Source of the DNA: Chloroflexota bacterium
Lineage (GTDB): Bacteria > Chloroflexota > Limnocylindria > QHBO01
Direction: 5' to 3'
Assembly: GCA_005879775.1 (NCBI GenBank)
Contig: VBJX01000090.1
Span: 1 to 5,084 of the forward strand
DNA: 5,084 bases
The notes under the pieces are model-generated. The model did not search any database. It saw nothing but the letters and a program-made list of their open reading frames with translations, and was not told the origin of the DNA. This document shows, piece after piece, positions 1-5,084 of the stretch. The translations under genes and the position numbers were made by a program. Every line of letters starts with the position of its first letter. Within the stretch, counting starts at the first letter, position 1.

Positions 1-63
1 GGTGCGCAGCTGTGCGTGCACCTCGATGCCGATGACCGTCTCGTACGCCGTCGCTATCGACAT
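1..63 (-). CDS. gatB: GatB N-terminus (Asp/Glu-tRNA amidotransferase subunit B), partial
   Basis: Only the first 21 codons are in the window; the gene continues beyond the left edge. The protein begins MSIATA and then reads YETVIGIEVHAQLRT, which matches the highly conserved GatB opening (YE.VIGLEVH.QL.T). GatB is the tRNA- and kinase-bearing subunit of the cytoplasmic GatCAB complex. The complex phosphorylates Glu/Asp on misacylated tRNAGln/tRNAAsn and amidates it with ammonia supplied by GatA. The ATG at 63-61 is the only plausible start. It lies six bases after a TACAAT hexamer and has no Shine-Dalgarno sequence, which suggests a leaderless mRNA. gatA lies on the same strand at the other end of the window, so the usual gatCAB block is split here. 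Identification from so few residues is still firm because the opening is so characteristic. Confidence 0.9.
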   Translation of the reverse strand, partial: MSIATAYETVIGIEVHAQLRT

Positions 64-85
64 GCCTCGATTGTAGGGCTAGGCT
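57..85 (+). promoter_or_regulatory. Putative promoter for the 96-547 transcription unit
   Basis: TCGACA at 57-62 matches TTGACA at five of six positions. It is followed after 17 bases by TAGGCT at 80-85, which fits TANNNT. The predicted transcription start is around 92, a few bases before the ATG at 96 and about 33 bases before the GTG at 125. The -35 box overlaps the gatB start codon on the other strand, and its -10 lies four bases from the gatB -10, so the two promoters would compete for polymerase. The same hexamer TAGGCT precedes the antiporter gene. Confidence 0.45.
70..75 (-). promoter_or_regulatory. Putative -10 element for leaderless gatB
   Basis: On the minus strand the hexamer is TACAAT, a near-consensus -10 box. 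Exactly six bases separate it from the gatB ATG (63), so transcription would start at or next to the start codon. No clear -35 hexamer is visible at 16-19 bases upstream. This is seen by eye only. Confidence 0.5.
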
Positions 86-95
86 TCGGCCGATC

Positions 96-128
96 ATGAC
101 GCCCGCGCAGACCCTCCCACGGCGGTGA
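96..128 (+). CDS. Possible 10-codon leader ORF overlapping the next gene
   Basis: ATG at 96 opens a ten-residue frame, MTPAQTLPRR, ending in TGA at 126-128. The stop overlaps the GTG start of the next gene in a GTGA arrangement (125-128), the usual geometry of termination-reinitiation coupling. The ATG sits ten bases after the TAGGCT box, so it would be close to the 5' end of the mRNA. The downstream gene has no Shine-Dalgarno sequence and no in-frame start further upstream before a stop at 80-82, so it would benefit from coupling. A frame this short can arise by chance, and the peptide resembles nothing I know. Confidence 0.3.
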   Translation: MTPAQTLPRR

Positions 129-547
129 AGCTGGCCGATTGGGGCGCCCTGGGGCAGGCGGGCGCGATGCTCCAGGAGCAGCTCGCCGAGCTCGGAGCGG
201 AGGAGGCAGCTACGCACGTGGCGGTCAACCCGGACTCGGGCCGGGTGAGGATCCTGATCGCCACGGATCTCGGGTTGCTCGACTACGGCTTCCAGCCGAC
301 CGGGGAAGATCCGGGTGCCGCGTCGATGCTGCGCGGTCAACTCCACCGCTGGGCGAGCGTGCGAGGGCTCCGCGTGCAGACCGATGCCCAGCTCGAGGCC
401 GATGGCTCCCAGAAGCGTTGGCTCTGGCACCTGGTGGTGGACGAGCCGAGGATCGAGCTGGTCGCCGATTCAGACGGCTCGGCCGAGCGAGCGCCGGCCG
501 CCGTCCTGCCGTTCGCCCGCGCCTGCCTGGCGCTGGGCGGCCAGTAG
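125..547 (+). CDS. Hypothetical protein, 140 aa
   Basis: I do not recognise this family. The frame has strongly GC-ending codons and is the best coding frame in this stretch. GTG at 125 is the only start available between the in-frame stop at 80-82 and the first internal ATG at residue 15. The protein has no signal peptide, membrane segment or cysteine-metal motif. Residues 8-28 look helical (LGQAGAMLQEQLAEL). Residues 38-57 look like beta strands around VRILIATDLGLLDYGF. A second strand-rich part runs from about 82 to 114 (WLWHLVVDEPRIELV), and a short Ala/Leu-rich helix closes the protein. The pattern T-D-x-x-L-L-D-Y faintly recalls the strand in small bacterial PH-like or YokE-like domains; this is a weak inference. 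It is divergent from gatB and convergent with the lipoprotein gene, with one base between their stops. Confidence 0.7.
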   Translation: MKLADWGALGQAGAMLQEQLAELGAEEAATHVAVNPDSGRVRILIATDLGLLDYGFQPTGEDPGAASMLRGQLHRWASVRGLRVQTDAQLEADGSQKRWLWHLVVDEPRIELVADSDGSAERAPAAVLPFARACLALGGQ

Positions 548-548
548 C

Positions 549-704
549 TCAGTAGTTGTAGGACGGACCGGGCGCCGCCTGGCTGGCGGCTTGCGAGCTG
601 GGCGCCTGCGACTGGGCCTGGCTGCCGGCGCCGCCGCTCGACGGCGTGCAGGCGGCCATGAGCAGGAGGGCCGTGGCGAGAAATAGGATGACTCGTCGTT
701 TCAT
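549..704 (-). CDS. Small putative lipoprotein, 51 aa
   Basis: The product starts MKRR, followed by a hydrophobic stretch (VILFLATALLLMAA) and Cys19 within LLMAAC. This is a plausible type II signal peptide and lipobox, although Met at -3 is not the commonest residue. Cleavage would leave a lipid-anchored mature peptide of only 33 residues. That peptide has no predicted fold: it is rich in Ser, Gln, Ala and Pro, has four SQA units at residues 28, 32, 37 and 41, and ends SYNY. I chose the ATG at 704 because it gives a normal signal peptide. An in-frame ATG at 743 would add 13 residues (MSRPLVTRLVATG). The gene follows the aminotransferase by 49 bases and probably shares its transcript. Its function is unknown. 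Confidence 0.65.
   Translation of the reverse strand: MKRRVILFLATALLLMAACTPSSGGAGSQAQSQAPSSQAASQAAPGPSYNY
574..590 (+). terminator. Weak hairpin after the 125-547 gene
   Basis: GCCGCC at 574-579 and GGCGGC at 585-590 form a perfect six-base stem with the loop TGGCT, 26 bases after the TAG at 545-547. Only two T residues follow, so it lacks a proper U-tract. It also falls inside the lipoprotein coding sequence on the other strand, whose Ala/Gln codons could produce it by chance. It is reported as the only terminator candidate near this convergent junction. Confidence 0.2.
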
Positions 705-753
705 GCCGGTTGCTACGAGCCGGGTTACGAGCGGGCGGCTCATTCGTTGTGGC

Positions 754-1956
754 TCATCGGTGGTGCCCCACGAAGCGCTCGATGCGGTCCATCGCCTCGA
801 TGATCTCCTCGTAGGCAGTGGCGTAGCACACGCGCACATGGTCGGCGCCTGATGGCCCGAAGGCCGAGCCGGGCACCACGGCCACTCGCTCCTCGCGAAG
901 GAGCTCCCGGGCAAACGTCTCGTCATCCATGCCGGTGCCGCTGATCTCAGGGAAGCAGTAGAAGGCGCCGCGCGGCTCGAAGCAGAGGAGCCCGATCTCG
1001 TTGAGCCGCCGGGTCATGAGCTGGCGACGGCGGTCGTACTCGGCCTGCATCTCGAGCACGAAGCGCTCGCCCGAGCGGAGCGCCTCGACGGCCGCGAACT
1101 GGGCGGGAGTGGGAGCGCACATGATCCCGTACTGGTGCACCTTGGCGATGCCGGTCATCAGCTCCGCCGGCGCCGCGACGTAGCCGACGCGCCAGCCGGT
1201 CATCGCGTAGCTCTTCGAGAAGCCGCCGATCAGGATCGTCCGATCCCGCATCCCGGGAAGTGACGAGAAGGCCACGTGCTCATGTCCGCCATAGACCAGG
1301 CGCTCGTCGATCTCATCGCTGATCACCAGCAGGTCGTGACGCTCGACGACCGCCGCGATTCGCTCCAGGTCCTCGCGGTCGAGGACCGCTCCGGTCGGGT
1401 TGTTCGGGTAGCCGAGGAAGAGCGCCTTCGTCCGAGGGGTGACGGCTGCCTCGACCATCTCGGCGGTGATCTGGAAGTCGGTCTCGTCGCCCGTGGCGAC
1501 CGGCACCGGGACGCCACCCGCCAGCGTGATGCAGGGCGCATAGGCCACGAAGCACGGCTCGTGGTAGATGACCTCGTCGCCCGGGTCGCAGATCGCCCGC
1601 AGGCTGGCGTCGACCGCCTCGGATGCGCCGACGGTGATGATCAGCTCCCCGCGCGCCTCGTAGCTGACGCCGTACCGGCGCTCTAGGTCGGCGGCGATCA
1701 GCTCGCGCAGCTCGACCATCCCGCCGTTCGCCGTGTAGCGCGTCTCCCCCGCTTCGAGGCTGGCGATCGCCGCCCGGGTGATCGGCTCAGGAGTCGTGAA
1801 GTCCGGCTCGCCGATGGTGAGGCTGATGACGTCGGTCATCTCGGCCAGCATGTCGAAGAAGCGCCGAATCCCCGATGGCTGCAGGGCGCGAATCCGCGAG
1901 GAGAGGAACTCGGCAGGTGGGCGCGCCACGCGGGCGGCGGCAGGCTCGGCGGTCAT
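754..1956 (-). CDS. PLP-dependent aminotransferase, class I/II (PatA/AspC-like), 400 aa
   Basis: This is a fold-type-I aminotransferase of normal family length. It would be a cytoplasmic homodimer moving an amino group between an amino acid and a 2-oxoacid. Visible motifs are GEPDF (49-53), YPNNPTG (183-189, with the PLP-contacting Asn186), SDEI with the pyridine-binding Asp214, FSKSYAMTGWR (246-256, Schiff-base Lys248 and phosphate-binding Arg256), HQYGIMCAPT (274-283) and Arg375 in VRVCYA, the likely carboxylate-binding residue. The HQY.IMCAPT block and overall pattern resemble the PatA/AspC-like branch; the substrate cannot be read from sequence. Oddly, residue 217 is Asp where the family has Tyr (SDEIYERL), the residue contacting the PLP phenolic oxygen. 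The ATG at 1956 follows a TACACT box by eight bases and has no Shine-Dalgarno sequence. The open frame continues upstream to 2739, but only as antisense of the antiporter gene. Confidence 0.93.
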   Translation of the reverse strand: MTAEPAAARVARPPAEFLSSRIRALQPSGIRRFFDMLAEMTDVISLTIGEPDFTTPEPITRAAIASLEAGETRYTANGGMVELRELIAADLERRYGVSYEARGELIITVGASEAVDASLRAICDPGDEVIYHEPCFVAYAPCITLAGGVPVPVATGDETDFQITAEMVEAAVTPRTKALFLGYPNNPTGAVLDREDLERIAAVVERHDLLVISDEIDERLVYGGHEHVAFSSLPGMRDRTILIGGFSKSYAMTGWRVGYVAAPAELMTGIAKVHQYGIMCAPTPAQFAAVEALRSGERFVLEMQAEYDRRRQLMTRRLNEIGLLCFEPRGAFYCFPEISGTGMDDETFARELLREERVAVVPGSAFGPSGADHVRVCYATAYEEIIEAMDRIERFVGHHR

Positions 1957-1964
1957 CGGTGCGG

Positions 1965-1970
1965 AGTGTA
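1965..1970 (-). promoter_or_regulatory. Putative -10 element for the aminotransferase gene
   Basis: On the minus strand the hexamer is TACACT, eight bases before the ATG at 1956. This spacing predicts a leader of zero to two bases. No good -35 match is seen at 16-19 bases upstream, a region that overlaps the antiporter start codon. Confidence 0.4.
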
Positions 1971-1980
1971 ACCCTCGCGC

Positions 1981-1986
1981 TAGGCT
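1981..1986 (+). promoter_or_regulatory. Putative -10 element for leaderless antiporter mRNA
   Basis: TAGGCT lies exactly six bases before the GTG start at 1993, so transcription would begin at the start codon itself. The same hexamer occurs at 80-85 before the other plus-strand gene. No convincing -35 sequence is visible; the relevant positions fall in and around the aminotransferase start codon. Confidence 0.45.
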
Positions 1987-1992
1987 TGCGAC

Positions 1993-3576
1993 GTGCATCC
2001 GGTCGAGGAGGTCCTGGGGCTCCTGGTGGCGGTCGCGCTGCTCACCGTGGCTGCCCGCCGCCTGGGGATCCCCTACCCGATCCTGATGACCCTGGGCGGC
2101 GTGGCGCTTGGGCTGATCCCGGGGCTGCCACGCGTCGAGCTGGCGCCGGACATCGTCTTCACCCTCATCCTCCCGCCGCTCCTCTTCGCGGCCGCCTTCT
2201 TCACCTCGCCGCGCGAGCTGGCCGCGAACGCGAGGCCGATCGGCCTGCTGGCCATCGGGCTGGTGCTGGCGACAACCATCCTGGTGGCGGTGGTGGTTCA
2301 TGCGCTGGCGCCCGGGGTCCCGTGGGCCGTCGCGTTCCTGCTGGGCGCCATCGTCTCCCCACCCGATGCGGTGGCCGCCACCTCGATCGCGCAGCGCCTC
2401 GGCCTCCCGCGCCGGGTGGTGACGATTCTGGAGGGCGAATCCCTGGTGAACGATGCCACTGCCCTGGTCGCCTACCGCCTGGCGTTGGTGGCGGTGCTGA
2501 CCGGCACCTTCTCCCTCGGCGGCGCGGCGCTGAGCTTCGTGGTGGTCAGCGTCGGCGGCGTGGCGGTCGGGTTCATCGCCGGCTGGGCGATCATCGCGGT
2601 CATCTCCCGGCTTGACGATCCGCCGGTCGAGGTGCTCATCTCGCTGCTCGGTCCATTTGCGGCGTGGCTGCCCGCCGAGGCTGCCCACGTCTCGGGCGTT
2701 CTCTCGGTGGTGACGGCGGGGATCATGGTCGGACGACATGCGCCGCGCATTCTCGGCTCCGACGCGCGCGTGCTCGGCTCCGGCGCGTGGCAGATGGTGA
2801 TCTTCACGCTGAACGGGATGGTCTTCATCCTGATCGGACTGCAGCTGCCGACCATCCTGGACACGCTCTCCGCGTCACGCTCGTTCGGTGAGCTGGCCTC
2901 GTGGGCGGTGGTTGTCAGCCTGACGGTGATCCTCGTGCGGCTGGTCTGGGTCTTTCCGGGAACCTGGCTGCCACGCATGCTCTCGCCGGCCATCCGGGCC
3001 CGCGAGCGCGCCCCCGTGACACGCAACGTGCTGATCGTCGGCTGGGCCGGGATGCGTGGCGTGGTGTCGCTGGCTGCCGCGCTGGCCATCCCGAACACGC
3101 TCCCTGACAAGGTGACCCCCTTTCCGGACCGCGACCTGCTCATCTTCCTGACCTTCTCGGTGATCCTGGCCACGCTCGTTGGCCAGGGGTTGACGTTGCC
3201 GTTGCTGATCCGCTGGCTCGGAGTCGGCGACGATGGAACCGCCGCCCACGAGGAGCTCCACGCGCGGGAAGCCGCCGTCAACGCCGCGCTGGCCCGGCTC
3301 GAGGGGCTGGCGACGGAGTGGCCCGGCCACCTGGAGCTGATCGACCGCCTCCGAGAGCGCAAGCAGCACGCCACCGAGCACTTCGAGCACGACCACGAGG
3401 CGGGTGAGGTTCCACTCGACCAGGAGGCGGTCGAGCACGCTGCCATTCAGCGGGCCGTCATCGACGCCCAGCGAATGGCGATCATCGACCTGCGGGACCG
3501 CGGGGTGATCGGCGACCAGGCGCTGCGCAGGATCGAGCGGGAGCTTGACCTCGAGGAGCTGGGCGCCGAGGCCTAG
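1993..3576 (+). CDS. Na+/H+ antiporter, CPA1 family, 527 aa
   Basis: A polytopic inner-membrane cation/proton exchanger, likely for Na+ (K+ possible), serving pH and sodium homeostasis. About 12-13 hydrophobic segments run from residue 6 to about 410. Conserved CPA1 signatures are present: LPPLLF (60-65), SPPDAVAATSI (122-132) with ion-site Asp125, LEGESLVNDATALV (146-159) with the Asn154-Asp155 pair and nearby Glu148/Glu150, and GWAGMRGVVSLAAALAIP (350-367) with conserved Arg355. The 120-residue cytoplasmic tail is helical and charged, has a His-rich patch at 459-468, and ends with a G-x-I/L...ELDLEE-like segment typical of bacterial CPA1 proteins. Length fits the family. GTG at 1993 was chosen because the protein enters its first membrane helix right away and the codon is six bases from TAGGCT. 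The stop overlaps the convergent DUF1684 stop by four bases. Confidence 0.93.
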   Translation: MHPVEEVLGLLVAVALLTVAARRLGIPYPILMTLGGVALGLIPGLPRVELAPDIVFTLILPPLLFAAAFFTSPRELAANARPIGLLAIGLVLATTILVAVVVHALAPGVPWAVAFLLGAIVSPPDAVAATSIAQRLGLPRRVVTILEGESLVNDATALVAYRLALVAVLTGTFSLGGAALSFVVVSVGGVAVGFIAGWAIIAVISRLDDPPVEVLISLLGPFAAWLPAEAAHVSGVLSVVTAGIMVGRHAPRILGSDARVLGSGAWQMVIFTLNGMVFILIGLQLPTILDTLSASRSFGELASWAVVVSLTVILVRLVWVFPGTWLPRMLSPAIRARERAPVTRNVLIVGWAGMRGVVSLAAALAIPNTLPDKVTPFPDRDLLIFLTFSVILATLVGQGLTLPLLIRWLGVGDDGTAAHEELHAREAAVNAALARLEGLATEWPGHLELIDRLRERKQHATEHFEHDHEAGEVPLDQEAVEHAAIQRAVIDAQRMAIIDLRDRGVIGDQALRRIERELDLEELGAEA

Positions 3577-4427
3577 CCTGCGTGGGACGGCTGCCGCCTT
3601 GCCGGCGGATGCCACATCCGCTCGCCGGCCTCGATCCGCAGGTTCAGCCGATTCTCGGCGGGGGGCAGCGGGCAGGTGGCGAACTCTGAGAAGACGCAGG
3701 GCGGGTTGTAGGCCAGGTTGAAGTCGGCAACGATCGTCCCATCTGCTCCCTTCGGCTCGGTGTACAGGAATCGGCCGCCGCCGTAGGTCTCGCGGCCATT
3801 GGTGGCGTCGCCAAAGACGAGCCACAGGGTGTCGTCCTCGCCGTCAAGCGCCGTGATCCCCCACTCGCGGCCGCCGCGCTCAAAGGTGAATCGGCCAGGG
3901 CTCGCCTCGCGGCTCACGCGGCCGGTGACATCGACGATCTCGACGGTGCCATCGCCCATCGGCTCCAGCCCGCCCACGATCCGCCAGCCGGGGTCCGTCG
4001 CGAAGCGATCGACCCCGGTGAAGCTGCCAAGCGCGGGAGCCTCGCGATCACGAACGCGCAACGCAATCCGCTCGCCGCGGCGGATCAGGTGCATGCGCAG
4101 CGAGCCGAGCTCCAGGATCGTCGGATCTCCATCGGTATCGGCGAGGAGGCGCATCTCGTCCGCCTCCTTCCCGCCGCGCAGGAGACCGGCATCGGCATGT
4201 GGAACCAGATGGACTTCCCCGTCCTCGAGATGCAGGGTTCCCGCCCGCGGCTGCATCCCATGGGCGTGCAGCACGATCTCGTTGGCAGGGTGCGCCCCGA
4301 TATGGTTATCCCCCTCCTCCAGCCAGTAGAGGCCAACCAGCGTCAGCCAGCCATCGGGGCTTCGCAAGCGATCGTCCCGCTCGCGATGCCAGGCCTCGAC
4401 CTGGGCCGCGTGCTCAGACGGGGTCAT
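3573..4427 (-). CDS. DUF1684 family protein, 284 aa
   Basis: The protein carries the hallmarks of DUF1684, a family of unknown function. The N-terminal part reads SPDGWLTLVGLYWLEEGDN (23-41) and the C-terminal core has FGDATNGRETYGGGRFLY (205-222), DFNLAYNPPC (235-244) and TCPLPPAENRLNLRIEAGER (251-270). The Asp-Phe-Asn, Tyr-Asn-Pro-Pro-Cys and Cys-Pro-Leu-Pro-Pro blocks are the most conserved, and the two Cys (244, 252) are a notable feature. The remainder is predicted to be beta-rich. No signal peptide or membrane segment is seen, so it is probably cytoplasmic. The ATG at 4427 is four bases after the gatA stop codon (TAG CCCG ATG) with no Shine-Dalgarno sequence, so it is probably cotranscribed and translationally coupled with gatA. 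The open frame above 4427 overlaps gatA and is not used. Activity is not known to me. Confidence 0.9.
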   Translation of the reverse strand: MTPSEHAAQVEAWHRERDDRLRSPDGWLTLVGLYWLEEGDNHIGAHPANEIVLHAHGMQPRAGTLHLEDGEVHLVPHADAGLLRGGKEADEMRLLADTDGDPTILELGSLRMHLIRRGERIALRVRDREAPALGSFTGVDRFATDPGWRIVGGLEPMGDGTVEIVDVTGRVSREASPGRFTFERGGREWGITALDGEDDTLWLVFGDATNGRETYGGGRFLYTEPKGADGTIVADFNLAYNPPCVFSEFATCPLPPAENRLNLRIEAGERMWHPPARRQPSHAG

Positions 4428-4431
4428 CGGG

Positions 4432-5084
4432 CTAATCGTGGGCGGTCGGTGGACGGAGATCGGCGAATCCAGCAGCGCGCTCGTAGGCGTCCGCCACGCG
4501 CAGCACCGTCGCCTCGTCGAACGCGCGACCAATCACCTGCAGGCCCACCGGCAGGCCGCCAGAGAGGCCGCACGGCAGGCTGATCCCAGGCAGCCCGGCG
4601 ATGTTGACCGGCAGCGTGCAGGCGTCGTTGAGGTACATGAGCAGCGGGTCGTCGACCTTGGCGCCGATCTGATCAGGGTCCGCACCTGCTGCGCCTTCAC
4701 GTAGTAGGCGTCGTAGTAGCCCGCGCTCAGGGCATAGGTGCCGAGCATGATCCGGCGCTTGACCTCTGCCCCGAATCCCTCGCCCCGGGTGCGCAGGTAG
4801 TTGTCGAGCAGCTCTTCTGCGCCCGCCGAGTAGCCGTAGCGGACGCCGTCGTAGCGTGCCAGGTTGGCGCTCGCCTCGGCCGGGGCGATGATGTAGTAGG
4901 TCGCCAGTCCCAGGTCGGTGGAGGGCAGAGAGACCTCCACGATCTCGGCGCCGAGCCCCTCCAGGACGCCGATCCCGGTGCGCACCGCCGACTCGACCCC
5001 GGGCTCCATCCCCACCACGAAGTACTCACGCGGGACACCCAGACGCAGCCCGCGCACGTCTCCGCTGAGCACCGATGGGTAGTC
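4432..5084 (-). pseudogene. gatA: GatA C-terminal half, frame-disrupted by an internal deletion
   Basis: GatA is the glutaminase/amidase subunit of GatCAB. Codons 5084-4671 (138 residues) read a normal GatA segment: [15 protein letters not shown] near the edge, then [36 protein letters not shown] and KAQQVRTLI. Codons 4668-4435 (78 residues) resume in another frame with [32 protein letters not shown] and [10 protein letters not shown], ending at TAG 4434-4432. Intact GatA has about 25 residues between these two blocks, the segment containing the VDV..PT.PT.AF-type sequence. Here the two blocks are only five bases apart, which implies about 73 missing bases, a length that is not a multiple of three. 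Reading straight through would add about 45 aberrant residues and stop at 4535-4533. The Ser-cisSer-Lys catalytic region lies beyond the right edge. It could be a true pseudogene, a strain-level deletion or an assembly error. Confidence 0.85.

Noticed and set aside
549..743. Longer lipoprotein start at ATG 743
   Set aside because: It would place 17 residues before the hydrophobic core. MKRR at 704 gives a standard signal peptide. Neither start has a Shine-Dalgarno site, so the longer form is not excluded.
1875..2615. Plus-strand frame overlapping the antiporter start in another register
   Set aside because: It is a Gly/Arg/Ala/Pro-rich shadow of the antiporter frame with no recognisable motif.
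1957..2739. Open minus-strand frame extending the aminotransferase upstream to 2739, adding about 260 residues
   Set aside because: The extension is rich in Arg, Asp, Gln and His with no fold-like pattern and runs antisense to the conserved antiporter core. The family starts near the ATG at 1956, which has a promoter-like box at leaderless spacing.
2472..3446. Long minus-strand open frame (324 codons) opposite the antiporter
   Set aside because: Its Ser/Thr/Arg-rich composition is what the complement of GC-rich membrane-protein codons gives. The plus strand holds all the conserved CPA1 motifs.
3594..3608. Hairpin CCGCC-TTGCC-GGCGG just past the antiporter stop as a terminator
   Set aside because: The five-base stem has no U-tract and lies within the DUF1684 coding sequence, where GC-rich codons create such pairs easily.
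2875..3825. Minus-strand frame spanning the antiporter/DUF1684 junction
   Set aside because: It is an Arg/Gln/His-rich shadow; both strands here are already explained by well-conserved proteins.
4666..4676. Programmed ribosomal frameshift in gatA
   Set aside because: A frameshift would join two complete blocks. Here about 25 conserved residues are missing as well, so it is a deletion. There is also no slippery heptamer at the site.
1..5084. Mobile element, CRISPR array, tRNA/rRNA gene, toxin-antitoxin or defence system
   Set aside because: I found no terminal repeats, transposase or integrase motifs, regularly spaced repeats or RNA-gene folds. All major frames are explained by housekeeping or single unknown genes.

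Overview
The window looks like chromosomal housekeeping DNA from a GC-rich bacterium. I see no phage, transposon, CRISPR, rRNA or tRNA sequence and no defence or toxin module. Codons are strongly GC-ending. No start has a convincing Shine-Dalgarno sequence, and several starts lie 6-10 bases after a TANNNT hexamer, the pattern of leaderless mRNAs in GC-rich bacteria. A free-living Chloroflexota- or Actinobacteria-like lineage, probably assembled from a metagenome, would fit. That placement is inference only.

Layout from left to right. At 1-63 (minus) are the first 21 codons of gatB, amidotransferase subunit B. At 64-124 is a divergent promoter region that also holds a possible 10-codon leader ORF. 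At 125-547 (plus) is a small unrecognised protein. At 549-704 (minus) is a tiny lipoprotein, and at 754-1956 (minus) a PatA/AspC-like fold-type-I aminotransferase. At 1957-1992 is a 36-bp divergent promoter region. At 1993-3576 (plus) is a CPA1-family Na+/H+ antiporter. At 3573-4427 (minus) is a DUF1684 protein, directly downstream of the C-terminal half of gatA at 4432-5084 (minus), which runs off the right edge. No stretch longer than 300 bases lacks a gene.

gatA and gatB encode two subunits of the GatCAB tRNA-dependent amidotransferase, which makes Gln-tRNAGln and/or Asn-tRNAAsn. They lie on the same strand but are separated by about 4.4 kb holding five other genes. The remaining genes have no obvious shared pathway: amino-acid transamination, ion/pH homeostasis, an exported lipoprotein and two proteins of unknown function.

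The most notable signals are two lesions at highly conserved sites. gatA lacks about 73 bases and changes frame at about 4666-4676. The aminotransferase has Asp217 where the family has the PLP-binding Tyr (TAC to GAC). Either may be real, but two such defects so close together also raise the possibility of assembly or consensus errors. I found no convincing new biological system. The compact divergent leaderless promoters and the possible coupled leader ORF are the most interesting regulatory structures.
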